DNA from: Phycisphaeraceae bacterium
Lineage (GTDB): Bacteria > Planctomycetota > Phycisphaerae > Phycisphaerales > UBA1924
Reading direction: 5' to 3'
NCBI GenBank assembly: GCA_019636565.1
Contig: JAHBXG010000026.1
Coordinates: 1-56,067, forward strand
DNA length: 56,067 nucleotides
Shown here piece by piece: positions 17,162 to 26,162 of this stretch; position 1 is the stretch's first letter; each line of letters begins with the position of its first letter. A program made the position numbers and the translations under genes. A model generated the notes under the pieces. It worked only from the letters and a program-made list of their open reading frames with translations, was not told the DNA's origin and made no database searches.

Positions 17162-20100
17162 TCAAGGGCACAGCAGCACGTCGTACGCGGGGACGAAGAT
17201 CTGGAAATCGGTGTCGTCGACCAAGCCGTCGGAATTGAGATCGGCGGGGCAGCCCGGCGGCATCGACGGATCGGCACAATCGAGGATGTTGTACCCGGCA
17301 AGGAAGAGGACGAAATCGGCGTCGTCGACGAGGCCGTCGCCGTTGAGATCACCGGCGCAGACACTGAGCGTCGCGGCATCGGAAATCGTGCTCCCGCAGG
17401 AGTTGGAGACCATCGCATCGTAAGAGCCGGCATCGGCGGGGTGAGAGTTGTGGATCGTGAGCGTCTTGGTCTGGCTTCCTGTAATGGTGGAGCCTGAGGG
17501 AGTCGGGCCATCCGAAAGCGGGTTGCCGTTCTTTCGCCATTGATATGCCGCGTCACCGGGCGCGGCGAGCAGGGTGAAGACTGCATCGGGATTCGCGCTC
17601 GTGCTTTCGGGCTGCTGCGTGATGGCTGGCGATGTGCCGGATGCGGTGGAGGCGACGAGTCGGAGCGCAGAGACGAAGATGTTCTGCGTGATGCCCATGT
17701 TCTGCGGGCTGGCATCGAAACAGATATCGGAGAACGCGCCCGTGATTGGATTTCCGAAGATGAAAGGCGTGAAGATGGTGCCCGCGGCGGGGGAGTAGGG
17801 CGGGATGAATGTGCCGCGGAGATGGCCGGCGACGGACGAGGCGGTTGTGGGCTTGATGCGGCCGAACTGCGCGACATTAACACCCTTGATCTCGGTGCGG
17901 ACGGTACCGGCGGGGTTGAGGACGAGCGCGCCGGTGATGGCGAAGACGCCGTCCGCGGCGAGATCGATCGTGCCGTTGTTGGTGAGCGTGCCGCCGACGG
18001 GCGTGGTAGTCAGGGTGTTGGCGGCGATTCGAAGCGTTCCGTCGATGGTTGTGAGCGTGTTGATCGTGGGGATCGCGCCGACCGGACTGGCGATGATCAT
18101 GACGGCGCCGGGGCCGAGGGTGCGGATGACGCGCGAGCCGAGCGTGAGCGAGCCGCCTTTGGCGATCCATGTGCCGCCGGAAAGGGAAAAGGTAGCGGCG
18201 TTGTAATTCTGGAGCGTGGTCGGGTTGATCGAGAGCGAGCCGGCGATGGACTCGATCGTGCCGGAGTTGAGGAAGCTGCCGCTGCCACCGACGGAGAGGG
18301 TGGTGGCGGGCATCTGCATGGAGATGATTCCGAAGTTAGTCATGGTCGAGAAGGAGGCGAGGGTGATTCGACCTCCGAGGCGGCTGTTGGTGGGGCAGAT
18401 AAGGGAGACGCCGCTGGCGACCGTGAGCGACGCGTTGCTGAGAAGCTGAATCGATCCGGTGGCGACGTCGAGGTTTCGGAACGAGATCTTGCCGCTGCCT
18501 GCAATCGACTGAGTTCCGGAAGCGACGTATAGGACGGCAGGCCCGCAGGACGCGCCGCTCTCGAGTGAGAGTTCCGCGCCGTCGGAGAGCGTCAATCCAT
18601 TCGTCAGTGTGATGTCGCAGCACGTTCCGGCAAGCAGCGTTCCCGCCAGCGTGCAACCGTTCAGGTTCAGGAATTGGCCACTGCCGGTCGCTATGCGGAA
18701 GACCGTGCCGTCCTCGGCGCGGAGAGTCGAATTGGTGAAGGACACGCGATCCAGGAAAACGTCGCCGGAGGACGCATCCGCCCGGACGGACATGCCTGCG
18801 GGAACCGTACCGAAAAAGGTGCGTGGGCTCGAGGTGGTCGTGATGTTTCCGAGAGAGGAATAGTTGCCGGAAATGATCCAGGGACTGGATTGGAGCGAAA
18901 TGGAGCCGGCGTTTACCCACGTCCCGGAAGTTGAGAACGATCCGCCCGTGACACTCACCGATGAGTTGTTGGTCCACGTCCCGGCGAACGCGAGCGAACC
19001 CTGGGAATTGATGGGCTGGTCGATGGTGAAGTTGCCCTGAATTTGGAGCGAACCTCCCGAAGCCACCTGCGCGATGCCCACCGGACCGGAGAGGCTGTCG
19101 ATGTCGAGTGTGCCGGCGATGACGTCGAGAATCCCTTCGTTCCGGAAGGTGCCGGATTGATAGATCTGCAGTTTGCATCCGGCCTGCGCGACGGAGATGG
19201 TTCCCTGATTGGTGAGCGTGGAGCCCGCGGGGATCGGGATCTGGGCGAACGTACCGGCATTCGCGTTCGGGCCGAGCGAGAGTGTGATGCCGGGGCCGAG
19301 CGTGAGGCTGGTGGCTGTATTGAACGTAAAGAGCGAGGGGCAGTAACGCGCGAGGATGGTTCCGGCGCCGAGGAGGGCTTGCGTGCCGCCGGTAAAAAAG
19401 AGACCATCCGCGTTGCCGCCTGCAACGGGAGAGCCAAGTGTGATGATGGCGTTGTTGGCAAGGGTGAGATTTCCGGTAACGGTGATCTCGCGATCGGTGG
19501 TCACAAGAAGATCGGAAGCGATGGTGCAATTTGCCAGCTTCGGCGAAGTGACGATGAAATTGGCGCCCTGGGTGCTGAGGGTGGTACCGGACATGAAGAT
19601 GGAAGAGAGGATGAGGTCGCCGGTCTGAGCGGTCGCGACGAGAGTGGCGCCGGTGTACGTGCCTTGCGCCAGAGTCGTTGTGCCGCCGGAGCCGACGAAC
19701 GTACCGAGGGAGGAGAACGTACCGGCGAGCATGGCGGCGGAATCGATGCTGGTGATGACACCTGCGTTTGACCAGTTGCCCCGGAATTCAAGCGAGGAGG
19801 AAGTGGAAGTGATCTGGGAGGCGTTGGTCCAAGTACTGGCCCAGATGGATGCGGTCGAGTTGGTGACGTCGATCACGCCGTTGTTGGTTCCTTCGCTACC
19901 TCGGAAAAGGAGAGTTGCGCTGGCGGCGGCGGAGATCGATCCGTCGTTGATCCAAGAGCTGTCGAACGTGAACTTTGCCCCGGTGCAGGAGATCGTGCCG
20001 GCGTTGATCCAGGCCGATCCAATGGCGGAAGCGGACGATCCGGAGAGAAGCTCTATGGTGCCGTTGTTGGTGAAGTGCGCGGAAGCGTCGCGCACGTCGA

Positions 20101-21397
20101 TGTTGAATTCCTTTGCGCTGACCGAAATCGTGCCGTTGTTCACGAGCGAGCCGCCGGAGAGAATCTGAAGATTGGTCCAAGGGTCGGAGGTGGGCGCGAC
20201 GATGGAGATGTCCGGACCGAAGGTGACGGAGGCGGACTGGCTGATCACGAGTGCGCCGTTGCCGGAGTTGGAGCCGCTGCTGTGGAGGCGGATCTGCCCG
20301 TTGCCGGTGATGAGCTGCGTGCCGCCGGCGATGGTGATCTTCGCGCTATCACAGCGCACGCCCGCGCTGAGAATGGCGCCGTTTGCAAACGTCAGGCCGT
20401 TCTGGATGGTGATGAACACGCACGCGCCGGTGACGTTCGCGCCGATCGTGCAGCCACTGAACGTGCTGCTCCCGGCGAGCGCAAATCCCGTGCCGTCCGC
20501 AGAGACCAGCGTGCAGTTCGTGAGCACCGCGTTCTGAATCGTGATCACCCCAGATAGGGCCGACGCCGATATCGTCGCACCCGTTCCGGCTCCCGACACA
20601 ATCACCGACCCGCCCGAATTCACGATCGATCCCAGCGATGAAAAAGCGCCCGCGAGCGTGACAACCGCCCCCGCACCGACCTCGATCTGCCCCGTGCTCG
20701 ACCACACGGCGGGCGACAACGCCAAGGTCCCCGCGGCAGCGTGCAGCGTTCCTCCGTTGCTGAACGTCCCCGGCCCGTTGATGTTCAACGTGCGCCCCAC
20801 CTGGTCAACGCCGATCGTGCCGCTGCTATTGAGCGTGGCCCCGCTCTCGATCCGGATGGCCGCGGCCGAGCCGGTTCCGCCAGCCCCGTACGTCACCGCG
20901 ACATCCGCCTCAATCCCCAGGCTGCACCCGTTCTTCACGGAGATCGCGATACCGCCGATTCCCTCACTCGAAATGAAAATGGAGCCGGAACCGGAGATGG
21001 ATTGCGTGCCCCCGCTGAAGATCAGGCCGGTGCACCCGCCGGTGTTGTCGATCTGCACGATCGCGCCCGACTGGAGCTGAATGCCGCCGGTGAGTGTGAC
21101 GGTGTCGCAACCATCCAGCAAAAGATTGCGGGCCGTCGTGATCGATTTCACGCTGACGGTGCCGACGCTGATCGTCCCCGCCCCGGCCGGAATCACGCAG
21201 TCATGTCCCGGCCCAGGCAGCTCCGCCGGCGACCAGTTCCCCGCAAGATTGAAAGTCGTTCCGTTCGCGGCACCCGTCCACGTCAGCGTCTGCGCACGCG
21301 CAAGCCCGGCGGGCAAGAGCGCCAGCAGCACGCCCAAAGCCGCGCCCACCCAGTTTCTGCCCGAAGCCCACAGCCGTGACGTGCGACGTGAAATCAT
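17162..21397 (-). CDS. Large secreted beta-helix-like protein with four-Cys dockerin-like C-terminus
   Basis: 1411 aa. Signal peptide ends LLALLPAGLARAQ, followed by LTWTGAANGTTFNLAGNWSP, a start common to planctomycete and autotransporter-like adhesins. The body is made of many short Ser/Thr/Asn/Gly-rich units (for example GNWSNAGVITSIDSAAML, NNGTIDLA), suggesting a long beta-solenoid. An Ig-like segment precedes the end (about 1275-1345, QQPESTSANPDAVFTL). Residues of about 1347-1411 are the cassette CAGDLNGDGLVDDADF...CPADLNSDGLVDDTDF ending LLCP. Expected at the cell surface; no enzymatic motif seen. On the opposite strand the frames are shadows. Confidence 0.8.
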   Translation of the reverse strand: MISRRTSRLWASGRNWVGAALGVLLALLPAGLARAQTLTWTGAANGTTFNLAGNWSPAELPGPGHDCVIPAGAGTISVGTVSVKSITTARNLLLDGCDTVTLTGGIQLQSGAIVQIDNTGGCTGLIFSGGTQSISGSGSIFISSEGIGGIAISVKNGCSLGIEADVAVTYGAGGTGSAAAIRIESGATLNSSGTIGVDQVGRTLNINGPGTFSNGGTLHAAAGTLALSPAVWSSTGQIEVGAGAVVTLAGAFSSLGSIVNSGGSVIVSGAGTGATISASALSGVITIQNAVLTNCTLVSADGTGFALAGSSTFSGCTIGANVTGACVFITIQNGLTFANGAILSAGVRCDSAKITIAGGTQLITGNGQIRLHSSGSNSGNGALVISQSASVTFGPDISIVAPTSDPWTNLQILSGGSLVNNGTISVSAKEFNIDVRDASAHFTNNGTIELLSGSSASAIGSAWINAGTISCTGAKFTFDSSWINDGSISAAASATLLFRGSEGTNNGVIDVTNSTASIWASTWTNASQITSTSSSLEFRGNWSNAGVITSIDSAAMLAGTFSSLGTFVGSGGTTTLAQGTYTGATLVATAQTGDLILSSIFMSGTTLSTQGANFIVTSPKLANCTIASDLLVTTDREITVTGNLTLANNAIITLGSPVAGGNADGLFFTGGTQALLGAGTILARYCPSLFTFNTATSLTLGPGITLSLGPNANAGTFAQIPIPAGSTLTNQGTISVAQAGCKLQIYQSGTFRNEGILDVIAGTLDIDSLSGPVGIAQVASGGSLQIQGNFTIDQPINSQGSLAFAGTWTNNSSVSVTGGSFSTSGTWVNAGSISLQSSPWIISGNYSSLGNITTTSSPRTFFGTVPAGMSVRADASSGDVFLDRVSFTNSTLRAEDGTVFRIATGSGQFLNLNGCTLAGTLLAGTCCDITLTNGLTLSDGAELSLESGASCGPAVLYVASGTQSIAGSGKISFRNLDVATGSIQLLSNASLTVASGVSLICPTNSRLGGRITLASFSTMTNFGIISMQMPATTLSVGGSGSFLNSGTIESIAGSLSINPTTLQNYNAATFSLSGGTWIAKGGSLTLGSRVIRTLGPGAVMIIASPVGAIPTINTLTTIDGTLRIAANTLTTTPVGGTLTNNGTIDLAADGVFAITGALVLNPAGTVRTEIKGVNVAQFGRIKPTTASSVAGHLRGTFIPPYSPAAGTIFTPFIFGNPITGAFSDICFDASPQNMGITQNIFVSALRLVASTASGTSPAITQQPESTSANPDAVFTLLAAPGDAAYQWRKNGNPLSDGPTPSGSTITGSQTKTLTIHNSHPADAGSYDAMVSNSCGSTISDAATLSVCAGDLNGDGLVDDADFVLFLAGYNILDCADPSMPPGCPADLNSDGLVDDTDFQIFVPAYDVLLCP

Positions 21398-21642
21398 GAG
21401 TTCACCAGATTACCCGACTTGTCGGTACGAGGCGGATCAAAACAACACAGCTGCTCCCAAACTTTCCAACTCGGCGTCCAATCCGCCAAACCATCTTCAA
21501 GTCTCATAACGCTCGAACCACGCACACCTCCAAGCCAGCCGGCAAACCCTGCCGCCGCGGCATAATTCGGCGCGCACCTTCCTCCCGGCTCGCACTGAAT
21601 CGCCAAGTCACCATCGCTCCATCAAGCCCGCAGCACGCCGCG

Positions 21643-22377
21643 CTATCGCTTCCGTCGCGCTCCGATCAGCATCGCACCAGCCCCAAGCGCCAGCGATGCC
21701 GGCGCCGGCACCGCGCTGAACGTCATGTTCGCCGTCAGGCTCGATTCGCCCAGAAATCCGCCTCCCGGGCCCGCGTGCCGCTGGATGTCCCCGTCCGCGC
21801 GGACCTGCAGGCGGTAATCGCCTGCGGCAAGCGTCACCTGCTGAATCACGTTGTTCCAGCTCACCTGCGACCAGTCATCCTGCGGGATGATGTTCTGCGT
21901 CCCCCACACAAACGAATCGAACATCACCGCGTTGGTCGCCACGCTGGTGATGATGAAGTAGGCGTTCTGACCGAACGGGTTCGCCCCCGGGTCCGAGTTG
22001 ATGTTGTGCGCACTGCCGTTCAGCCGGATCGTCGCCTTGATCCCGCCCGCGCCCACAGTAAACAGCGCATCCAGCGTCGACGTCCGCTCCGTGTACACGT
22101 TCGAGACGCCCGTCCGCTCCTTGTATCCGTTCCACGTGCCGCTCACGCCCGCGTTGGTAACGGTTGATGAATGACTAAACCCATGCGGCAGCGTGATCGT
22201 GCTCGCGCCCAACTGGTTGTAAGAGCCCGATTCGTTGTACTCATCCACCGGCGCCACGTTGAACACGCTCGCCGTCGCCGTGCTCAGCCGCGAAGTAAAA
22301 GTCACCGCGGCTGACGCGCACGGGGCGCTCAGCGCGCACAGACCAAGCCCCGCCAGACAAAGATTCATTGCGCTCAT
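21643..22377 (-). CDS. Small secreted protein with PEP-CTERM-like (VPAP) sorting tail
   Basis: 244 aa. Signal peptide (NLCLAGLGLCALSAPCASA), then a Ser/Thr/Asn-rich beta domain, then the tail VPAPASLALGAGAMLIGARRKR: a Pro-Ala-Pro motif, a hydrophobic helix and a basic end. That is the layout of PEP-CTERM proteins, which are processed by exosortase and passed to the surface or matrix; no exosortase gene lies in the window. Translation may start at either Met1 or Met4. A TCGCAGGCCC element lies 85 nt upstream and is shared with two other secreted-protein genes. The function of the body domain is unknown. Confidence 0.8.
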   Translation of the reverse strand: MSAMNLCLAGLGLCALSAPCASAAVTFTSRLSTATASVFNVAPVDEYNESGSYNQLGASTITLPHGFSHSSTVTNAGVSGTWNGYKERTGVSNVYTERTSTLDALFTVGAGGIKATIRLNGSAHNINSDPGANPFGQNAYFIITSVATNAVMFDSFVWGTQNIIPQDDWSQVSWNNVIQQVTLAAGDYRLQVRADGDIQRHAGPGGGFLGESSLTANMTFSAVPAPASLALGAGAMLIGARRKR

Positions 22378-23052
22378 CGATCCCTCCTCCTGATCCCCGA
22401 CGATGCACCCAGCCTAACACAGTCCGTAGATCGCTGGCAAGCAAAAAAGCACCTCGATTTCGGGCCTGCGACAGCGGGATTCCCAAGGAACCAGCGCCCC
22501 GAAGCGCCCGGGGCATCGGGCCCGCGAAGCTCCGCGTCCGCCTTTTTTCTGCTCGCCAGACGATTGCATCAGCCGTACCTCGGCACGCAGGCGACTTTGA
22601 ATACGGTTGACGAATCACCTCGGCGGCACGGTGAAAAGCGGGAATTGGATTGGTTTGGTGGTGCGGCCGGATAGGCCATTGTGGTCGTGAGAAGCAGTGG
22701 TTGGTGCCCGGTTTCTGGCGAAGGCCGTGGCTCTGCACCCGGCAGACAGTCGGACGCAGAAGTTGTGCTGGGTTTCGGTGCATTGGCCAATATTCATGAG
22801 TTGCGACTGGCGAAGCCGCATCACGGGTTGTTGATGAAATGTTGCGTGCGCGGCAGATCGGAGCGACAAGGCGGCTTCCTTGCTCCAAGCTCTTTGCAGC
22901 CCGCGAGGCCGCAGACACCGGGATTTCGGTGTCCGTCATGTTGGCGTCATGCGCGGGCGGTTGGCATCGCTTGAGATTGTCCTGTTCGGAGCGTGTGCTC
23001 GGGACGAATGAGGTTGGTCGGCCCAACTCACCGACTTGAACGGAGTGTGCAG
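22378..23052 (+). other. 675-bp divergent intergenic region
   Basis: Lies between the leftward VPAP-tailed gene and the rightward PepSY-like gene, so it should hold both promoters. Apart from the shared element at 22453-22471 I see no structured feature. Long frames through it are Pro/Ser/Arg-rich and have no start signal, so I regard it as non-coding. Confidence 0.6.
22453..22471 (-). promoter_or_regulatory. Shared upstream element TCGCAGGCCC-N5-CGAG
   Basis: On the minus strand TCGCAGGCCC is followed by 5 nt and CGAG. The same element with a 3-nt gap occurs upstream of the genes ending at 35488 and 37309. Its near edge in TCGCAGGCCC is 85 nt from the start codon at 22377. Function unknown; a regulator site or leader RNA element is possible. 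Confidence 0.5.
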
Positions 23053-23664
23053 ATGAAAAAGCGAGCCATCGGAACGGGATTGGTTTTCCTGAGTTTGTCG
23101 GGGGCAGCACTTGCGCTGGTGCAGACTGCCCAGCAGGGCGCTCAGCAGAGTGCCGTAGCAAAGGCACCGGAGAAGGACGACGACGAGGAAGTGATTTCCC
23201 TCGACAAAGCGCCCGAAGCGGTACGTGCCGCGGCGATCAAACTCGCGGGCGATGCCAAGAACGTGACAAAGGTGATCAAGGAAGAAGACGACGAAGACAT
23301 TGTTACGTACGAGGTGGAATACAACGAGCGCCAGACGAAGTGTGCCGCGGTGTTTTCGGTGAGCGGGGAACTGATGGAAACCGAGCGGGCGACGACCGAG
23401 GCAAAGTTGCCGGCGGCGGTGCTCGAAGCGCTGAAAAAGGAGTACCCGAACGCCACCTTCGCGGATCCCCAAGTCGTGACGAAGATGTATTTCGAGATCG
23501 ATGTCGTCAGGAACGGAAAGAAGCACGAGATCAAGGTCAACGCGGCGGGCGATATCGAGGACGAGGCGGACGACGAGCATGAGCACGGGGACGGCAAAGG
23601 CGAGAAGCACGAAGGCAAACACGAAGAGAAGGGACATGAAGGCAAGAAAGACCGCAAGGACTGA
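23053..23664 (+). CDS. PepSY-like periplasmic protein with His/Asp/Glu-rich tail
   Basis: 203 aa. Signal peptide MKKRAIGTGLVFLSLSGAALA. An acidic linker (KDDDEEVISLD) leads to two PepSY-like units: APEAVRAAAIKLAGDAK...YEVEYNE, and LPAAVLEALKKEYPNATFAD...YFEIDVVRNGKKHEIKVN. The last ~30 residues are rich in His, Asp, Glu and Lys (DDEHEHGDGKGEKHEGKHEE), suggestive of metal binding. PepSY-like domains are often periplasmic partners of sensor kinases or protease inhibitors. It heads a rightward group with a DUF347 membrane protein, an outer-membrane protein and a two-component system, which suggests sensing or response to an envelope or metal signal (inference). Confidence 0.75.
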   Translation: MKKRAIGTGLVFLSLSGAALALVQTAQQGAQQSAVAKAPEKDDDEEVISLDKAPEAVRAAAIKLAGDAKNVTKVIKEEDDEDIVTYEVEYNERQTKCAAVFSVSGELMETERATTEAKLPAAVLEALKKEYPNATFADPQVVTKMYFEIDVVRNGKKHEIKVNAAGDIEDEADDEHEHGDGKGEKHEGKHEEKGHEGKKDRKD

Positions 23665-23772
23665 ATAGGTCGGTCGTTGAGTGTCCGTTGCCGACGCACA
23701 GTCCGACGCGCCGAGGTTCGCCGCAAATGGGCGGTGAACCCGGCTGCCGCGCCTTCGAAGGAGTTTGTCTCG

Positions 23773-24615
23773 ATGCCCGATCCGGCTCGCACCTCGCCCG
23801 CCGCCTTGAACAAGCTCCCGGCGATCACCTTTTCGTTCTGGGTGATGAAGATCGCGGCGACGACGCTGGGAGAGACACTCGGCGATTTCCTGTCGAAAGG
23901 GCCGGAGCACGGCGGGCTCAACCTCGGCTATCTGTTTGCATCCATTTTGGTATTGGCGATCTTTTTCGCGACGCTGATTCCGCAGTTGCGGTCGCGATCG
24001 TTCCATCCGTTTCTGTACTGGGCCGTCATTCTCTCGACGAGCACGGCGGGAACGACCATGTCGGACTTCATGGATCGCACGCTCGGGCTCGGGTACGCGG
24101 TCGGGAGCGCGATCCTGATCGGGCTTCTCGTCAGCGCGCTCGTTATCTGGCGGCTGGTGGAAGGAACGATTTCGGTGAGTTCAGTGCGGACGCGACGGGC
24201 CGAGGTCTTCTACTGGATCGCGATTCTCTGCTCGAACACGCTGGGCACGGCCTTGGGCGATTACCTCGCGGATGAGGAGCAAGGTCCCGGGCTCGGTTTC
24301 ATGGGCGGCGCGCTGCTGATCGGCTCGGCGATCGCGATCATCGCAATCGCATATTTCATCGCGAGATCGATGCGAATCGCAAACGCGGCGCTGTATGTCG
24401 GGCTTTTCTGGGCGGCCTTTGTTCTCACGCGTCCGTTCGGGGCGACCTTTGGCGACGTGTTGGCACGCGGTCACGCGGAAGGCGGCTTGGGCTTTGGACC
24501 GGCGGGTTCTTCGATCGCGCTGGCGATCATTCTCGTCGGCGTCATTCTGGCGACTTCACCCAGAAAACCGGCGCGGACTTCTGATATTGCGAATGCGTGG
24601 GACTCGGCACCGTGA
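23773..24615 (+). CDS. DUF347-repeat membrane protein (COG4705-like)
   Basis: 280 aa, strongly hydrophobic, about eight membrane segments. Four internal repeats carry the DUF347 signature of a helix ending T-x-G-x4-D-F/Y: ATTLGETLGDFL, STSTAGTTMSDFM, SNTLGTALGDYL and TRPFGATFGDVL. The family has no firmly established function to my knowledge. GAAGGAG at 23757-23763 sits 9 nt before the ATG at 23773, fixing the start. The stop overlaps the next start codon (GTGA), implying translational coupling with the outer-membrane protein. Confidence 0.85.
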   Translation: MPDPARTSPAALNKLPAITFSFWVMKIAATTLGETLGDFLSKGPEHGGLNLGYLFASILVLAIFFATLIPQLRSRSFHPFLYWAVILSTSTAGTTMSDFMDRTLGLGYAVGSAILIGLLVSALVIWRLVEGTISVSSVRTRRAEVFYWIAILCSNTLGTALGDYLADEEQGPGLGFMGGALLIGSAIAIIAIAYFIARSMRIANAALYVGLFWAAFVLTRPFGATFGDVLARGHAEGGLGFGPAGSSIALAIILVGVILATSPRKPARTSDIANAWDSAP

Positions 24616-25394
24616 AAGGCGGAATCGCTTCTCATCACTCGTTTCGAAGCGTTGCATGCGCCGGGGCAGGCACGGTCGTTTCGCTTGCGGTCGCGGGGCC
24701 GCCCCTGATCACCGATGATCCGGAAACACTGCCCAAGGGTCGGTTCGAACTCAACACGGCGTACACGCTCACAGTCAGCGATTCGGAGAGTGGACGCACC
24801 TGGTATCAGGAAATCCCGCTCTTTGATCTGAACTACGGGCTGGTCGATGGTGTGCAGTTGAAATCCGAGGTGCCGCTGGTTGTTCTCGATCCGGCCGAGC
24901 AGAGCACACGCGCGGGGGTCGGCGATCTCTCGCTCGGATCGAAGTTGAGGCTGCTCGACGAAAAAGCAACCGGCGTCGGCCTCTCGGTGTACCCGGCTCT
25001 GAGTGTTCCTCTCGGGAGCAGTAGCCGCGGGCTGGGAACCGGCAGTTGCGCGTTCACGCTTCCGGCGCAGATCGGCAAGCATTTTTTTCAAGACAGGCTC
25101 TTTATCTATGCCGATGGCGGCTACGACCGCCAGTACGCGACGGATGAAACCGATCACTGGTTCCTCGGCGTCGCGGCGGAATACGAAATCAAGGAAAGGT
25201 TCATCCTCTGCGCCGAGGTTCACAGCGATTTCGGCCTGCAGGGCGGAGCAAACGACACGCTCTTCAACCTCGGCGTGAAGTACGGCTTGGCCGAGCACGC
25301 GACGTTCATCGGGTCCGCCGGGCGGAGTTTCGATCCGCAGCCCGATCGGGGGAACGATCTGCAGATGTATGTGGGCGTTCAGTGGTCGTTCTAA
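24612..25394 (+). CDS. Outer-membrane beta-barrel protein, MetA-degradation-type transporter family
   Basis: 260 aa. N-terminal signal-like segment (FRSVACAGAGTVVSLAVAG), then PPLITDDPETLPKGRFELN, typical of the Phenol_MetA_deg / putative transporter barrel family, and amphipathic strands to a C-terminal aromatic (VGVQWSF). Members are outer-membrane barrels of unclear substrate. The GTG at 24612 overlaps the preceding stop codon in GTGA; a GTG at 24597 is an alternative. The gene abuts the response regulator gene directly (stop TAA followed by ATG). Confidence 0.7.
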   Translation: MKGGIASHHSFRSVACAGAGTVVSLAVAGPPLITDDPETLPKGRFELNTAYTLTVSDSESGRTWYQEIPLFDLNYGLVDGVQLKSEVPLVVLDPAEQSTRAGVGDLSLGSKLRLLDEKATGVGLSVYPALSVPLGSSSRGLGTGSCAFTLPAQIGKHFFQDRLFIYADGGYDRQYATDETDHWFLGVAAEYEIKERFILCAEVHSDFGLQGGANDTLFNLGVKYGLAEHATFIGSAGRSFDPQPDRGNDLQMYVGVQWSF

Positions 25395-26162
25395 ATGAGC
25401 GCTGGAAAAGGCAAGTTCGGAGCGAGTCAACAATCGGCAAAGCCCATGCGCATCCTGATCGTTGAAGATTCCGCCGTACTCCGCGATTCGCTCGCTTTGG
25501 GTCTGCGCGAAGCGGGCTACGCCGTCGATGTCGCGGCAGACGGCAAAAGGGGCTTGCTGCACGCGCAGACCACCGACTACGACGTGATCATTCTGGACTG
25601 GATGCTCCCCGAAATGGACGGCCTGACGGCGCTCGGTCGGATGCGAACGAAAAAAGTCGGAGCGGCCGTTTTGATGCTGACGGCGCGGGACAGCATCGAT
25701 GATCGCGTGCAGGGGCTCGCCGGGGGCGCCGACGATTATCTTGTCAAGCCGTTCGCGTTTCGCGAGTTGCTCGCGCGGGTGCAGGCGCTCGGGCGTCGCA
25801 GGCTTGGCACGCGCGCGGGCGTGCTTCGGTTTGGCCCGCTGGAGGTGGACCCCGGGGCACAGTCCGCCGGGGTGAACGGCAAGCGGATCGAGTTGCCCCG
25901 TCGCGAGTACGCGCTGCTCGAGTATCTCGCGCTCCGCGCCGGAAAGCCGGTGTCTCGGGCGGAACTGGAAGAGCACATTTACGACGATCGCTCGCAGGTG
26001 CTGTCGAACGCGATCGATAGCGCGGTGTATGCGCTGCGATCGGCGCTCGATGCCGCGGGATGCAAGGGGTTGATCCAGACCCGGCGCAAAGTGGGATACG
26101 TGCTGCGCGACCCGGGGAGCGACGGGCATTCCGCAAGCAGCGGAAACGGGCCGGACCAATGA
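25395..26162 (+). CDS. OmpR-family response regulator
   Basis: 255 aa. The receiver domain begins MRILIVEDSAVLRDSLALGL, has the phospho-acceptor Asp in DVIILDWMLPEMDG, Thr in LMLTARDS and Lys in YLVKPFAFREL. The C-terminal winged helix (RREYALLEYLALRAGKPVSR ... LIQTRRKVGYVLRD) is of OmpR/PhoB type. The start may be 25395, directly after the upstream stop, or the ATG at 25446 where the receiver domain begins. It overlaps the kinase gene by ATGA at 26159-26162. It probably regulates its own operon; I cannot identify its target box. Confidence 0.95.
   Translation: MSAGKGKFGASQQSAKPMRILIVEDSAVLRDSLALGLREAGYAVDVAADGKRGLLHAQTTDYDVIILDWMLPEMDGLTALGRMRTKKVGAAVLMLTARDSIDDRVQGLAGGADDYLVKPFAFRELLARVQALGRRRLGTRAGVLRFGPLEVDPGAQSAGVNGKRIELPRREYALLEYLALRAGKPVSRAELEEHIYDDRSQVLSNAIDSAVYALRSALDAAGCKGLIQTRRKVGYVLRDPGSDGHSASSGNGPDQ

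Noticed and set aside
17540..18532. Acidic rightward frame of 330 codons opposite the dockerin gene at 17162
   Set aside because: Antisense shadow of Asn/Thr/Gly-rich repeats.
22241..23167. A 308-codon leftward frame in the 22-23 kb gap
   Set aside because: Composition (Pro, Ser, Arg) and lack of a start signal or family motif; it overlaps the VPAP-tailed gene in another frame.
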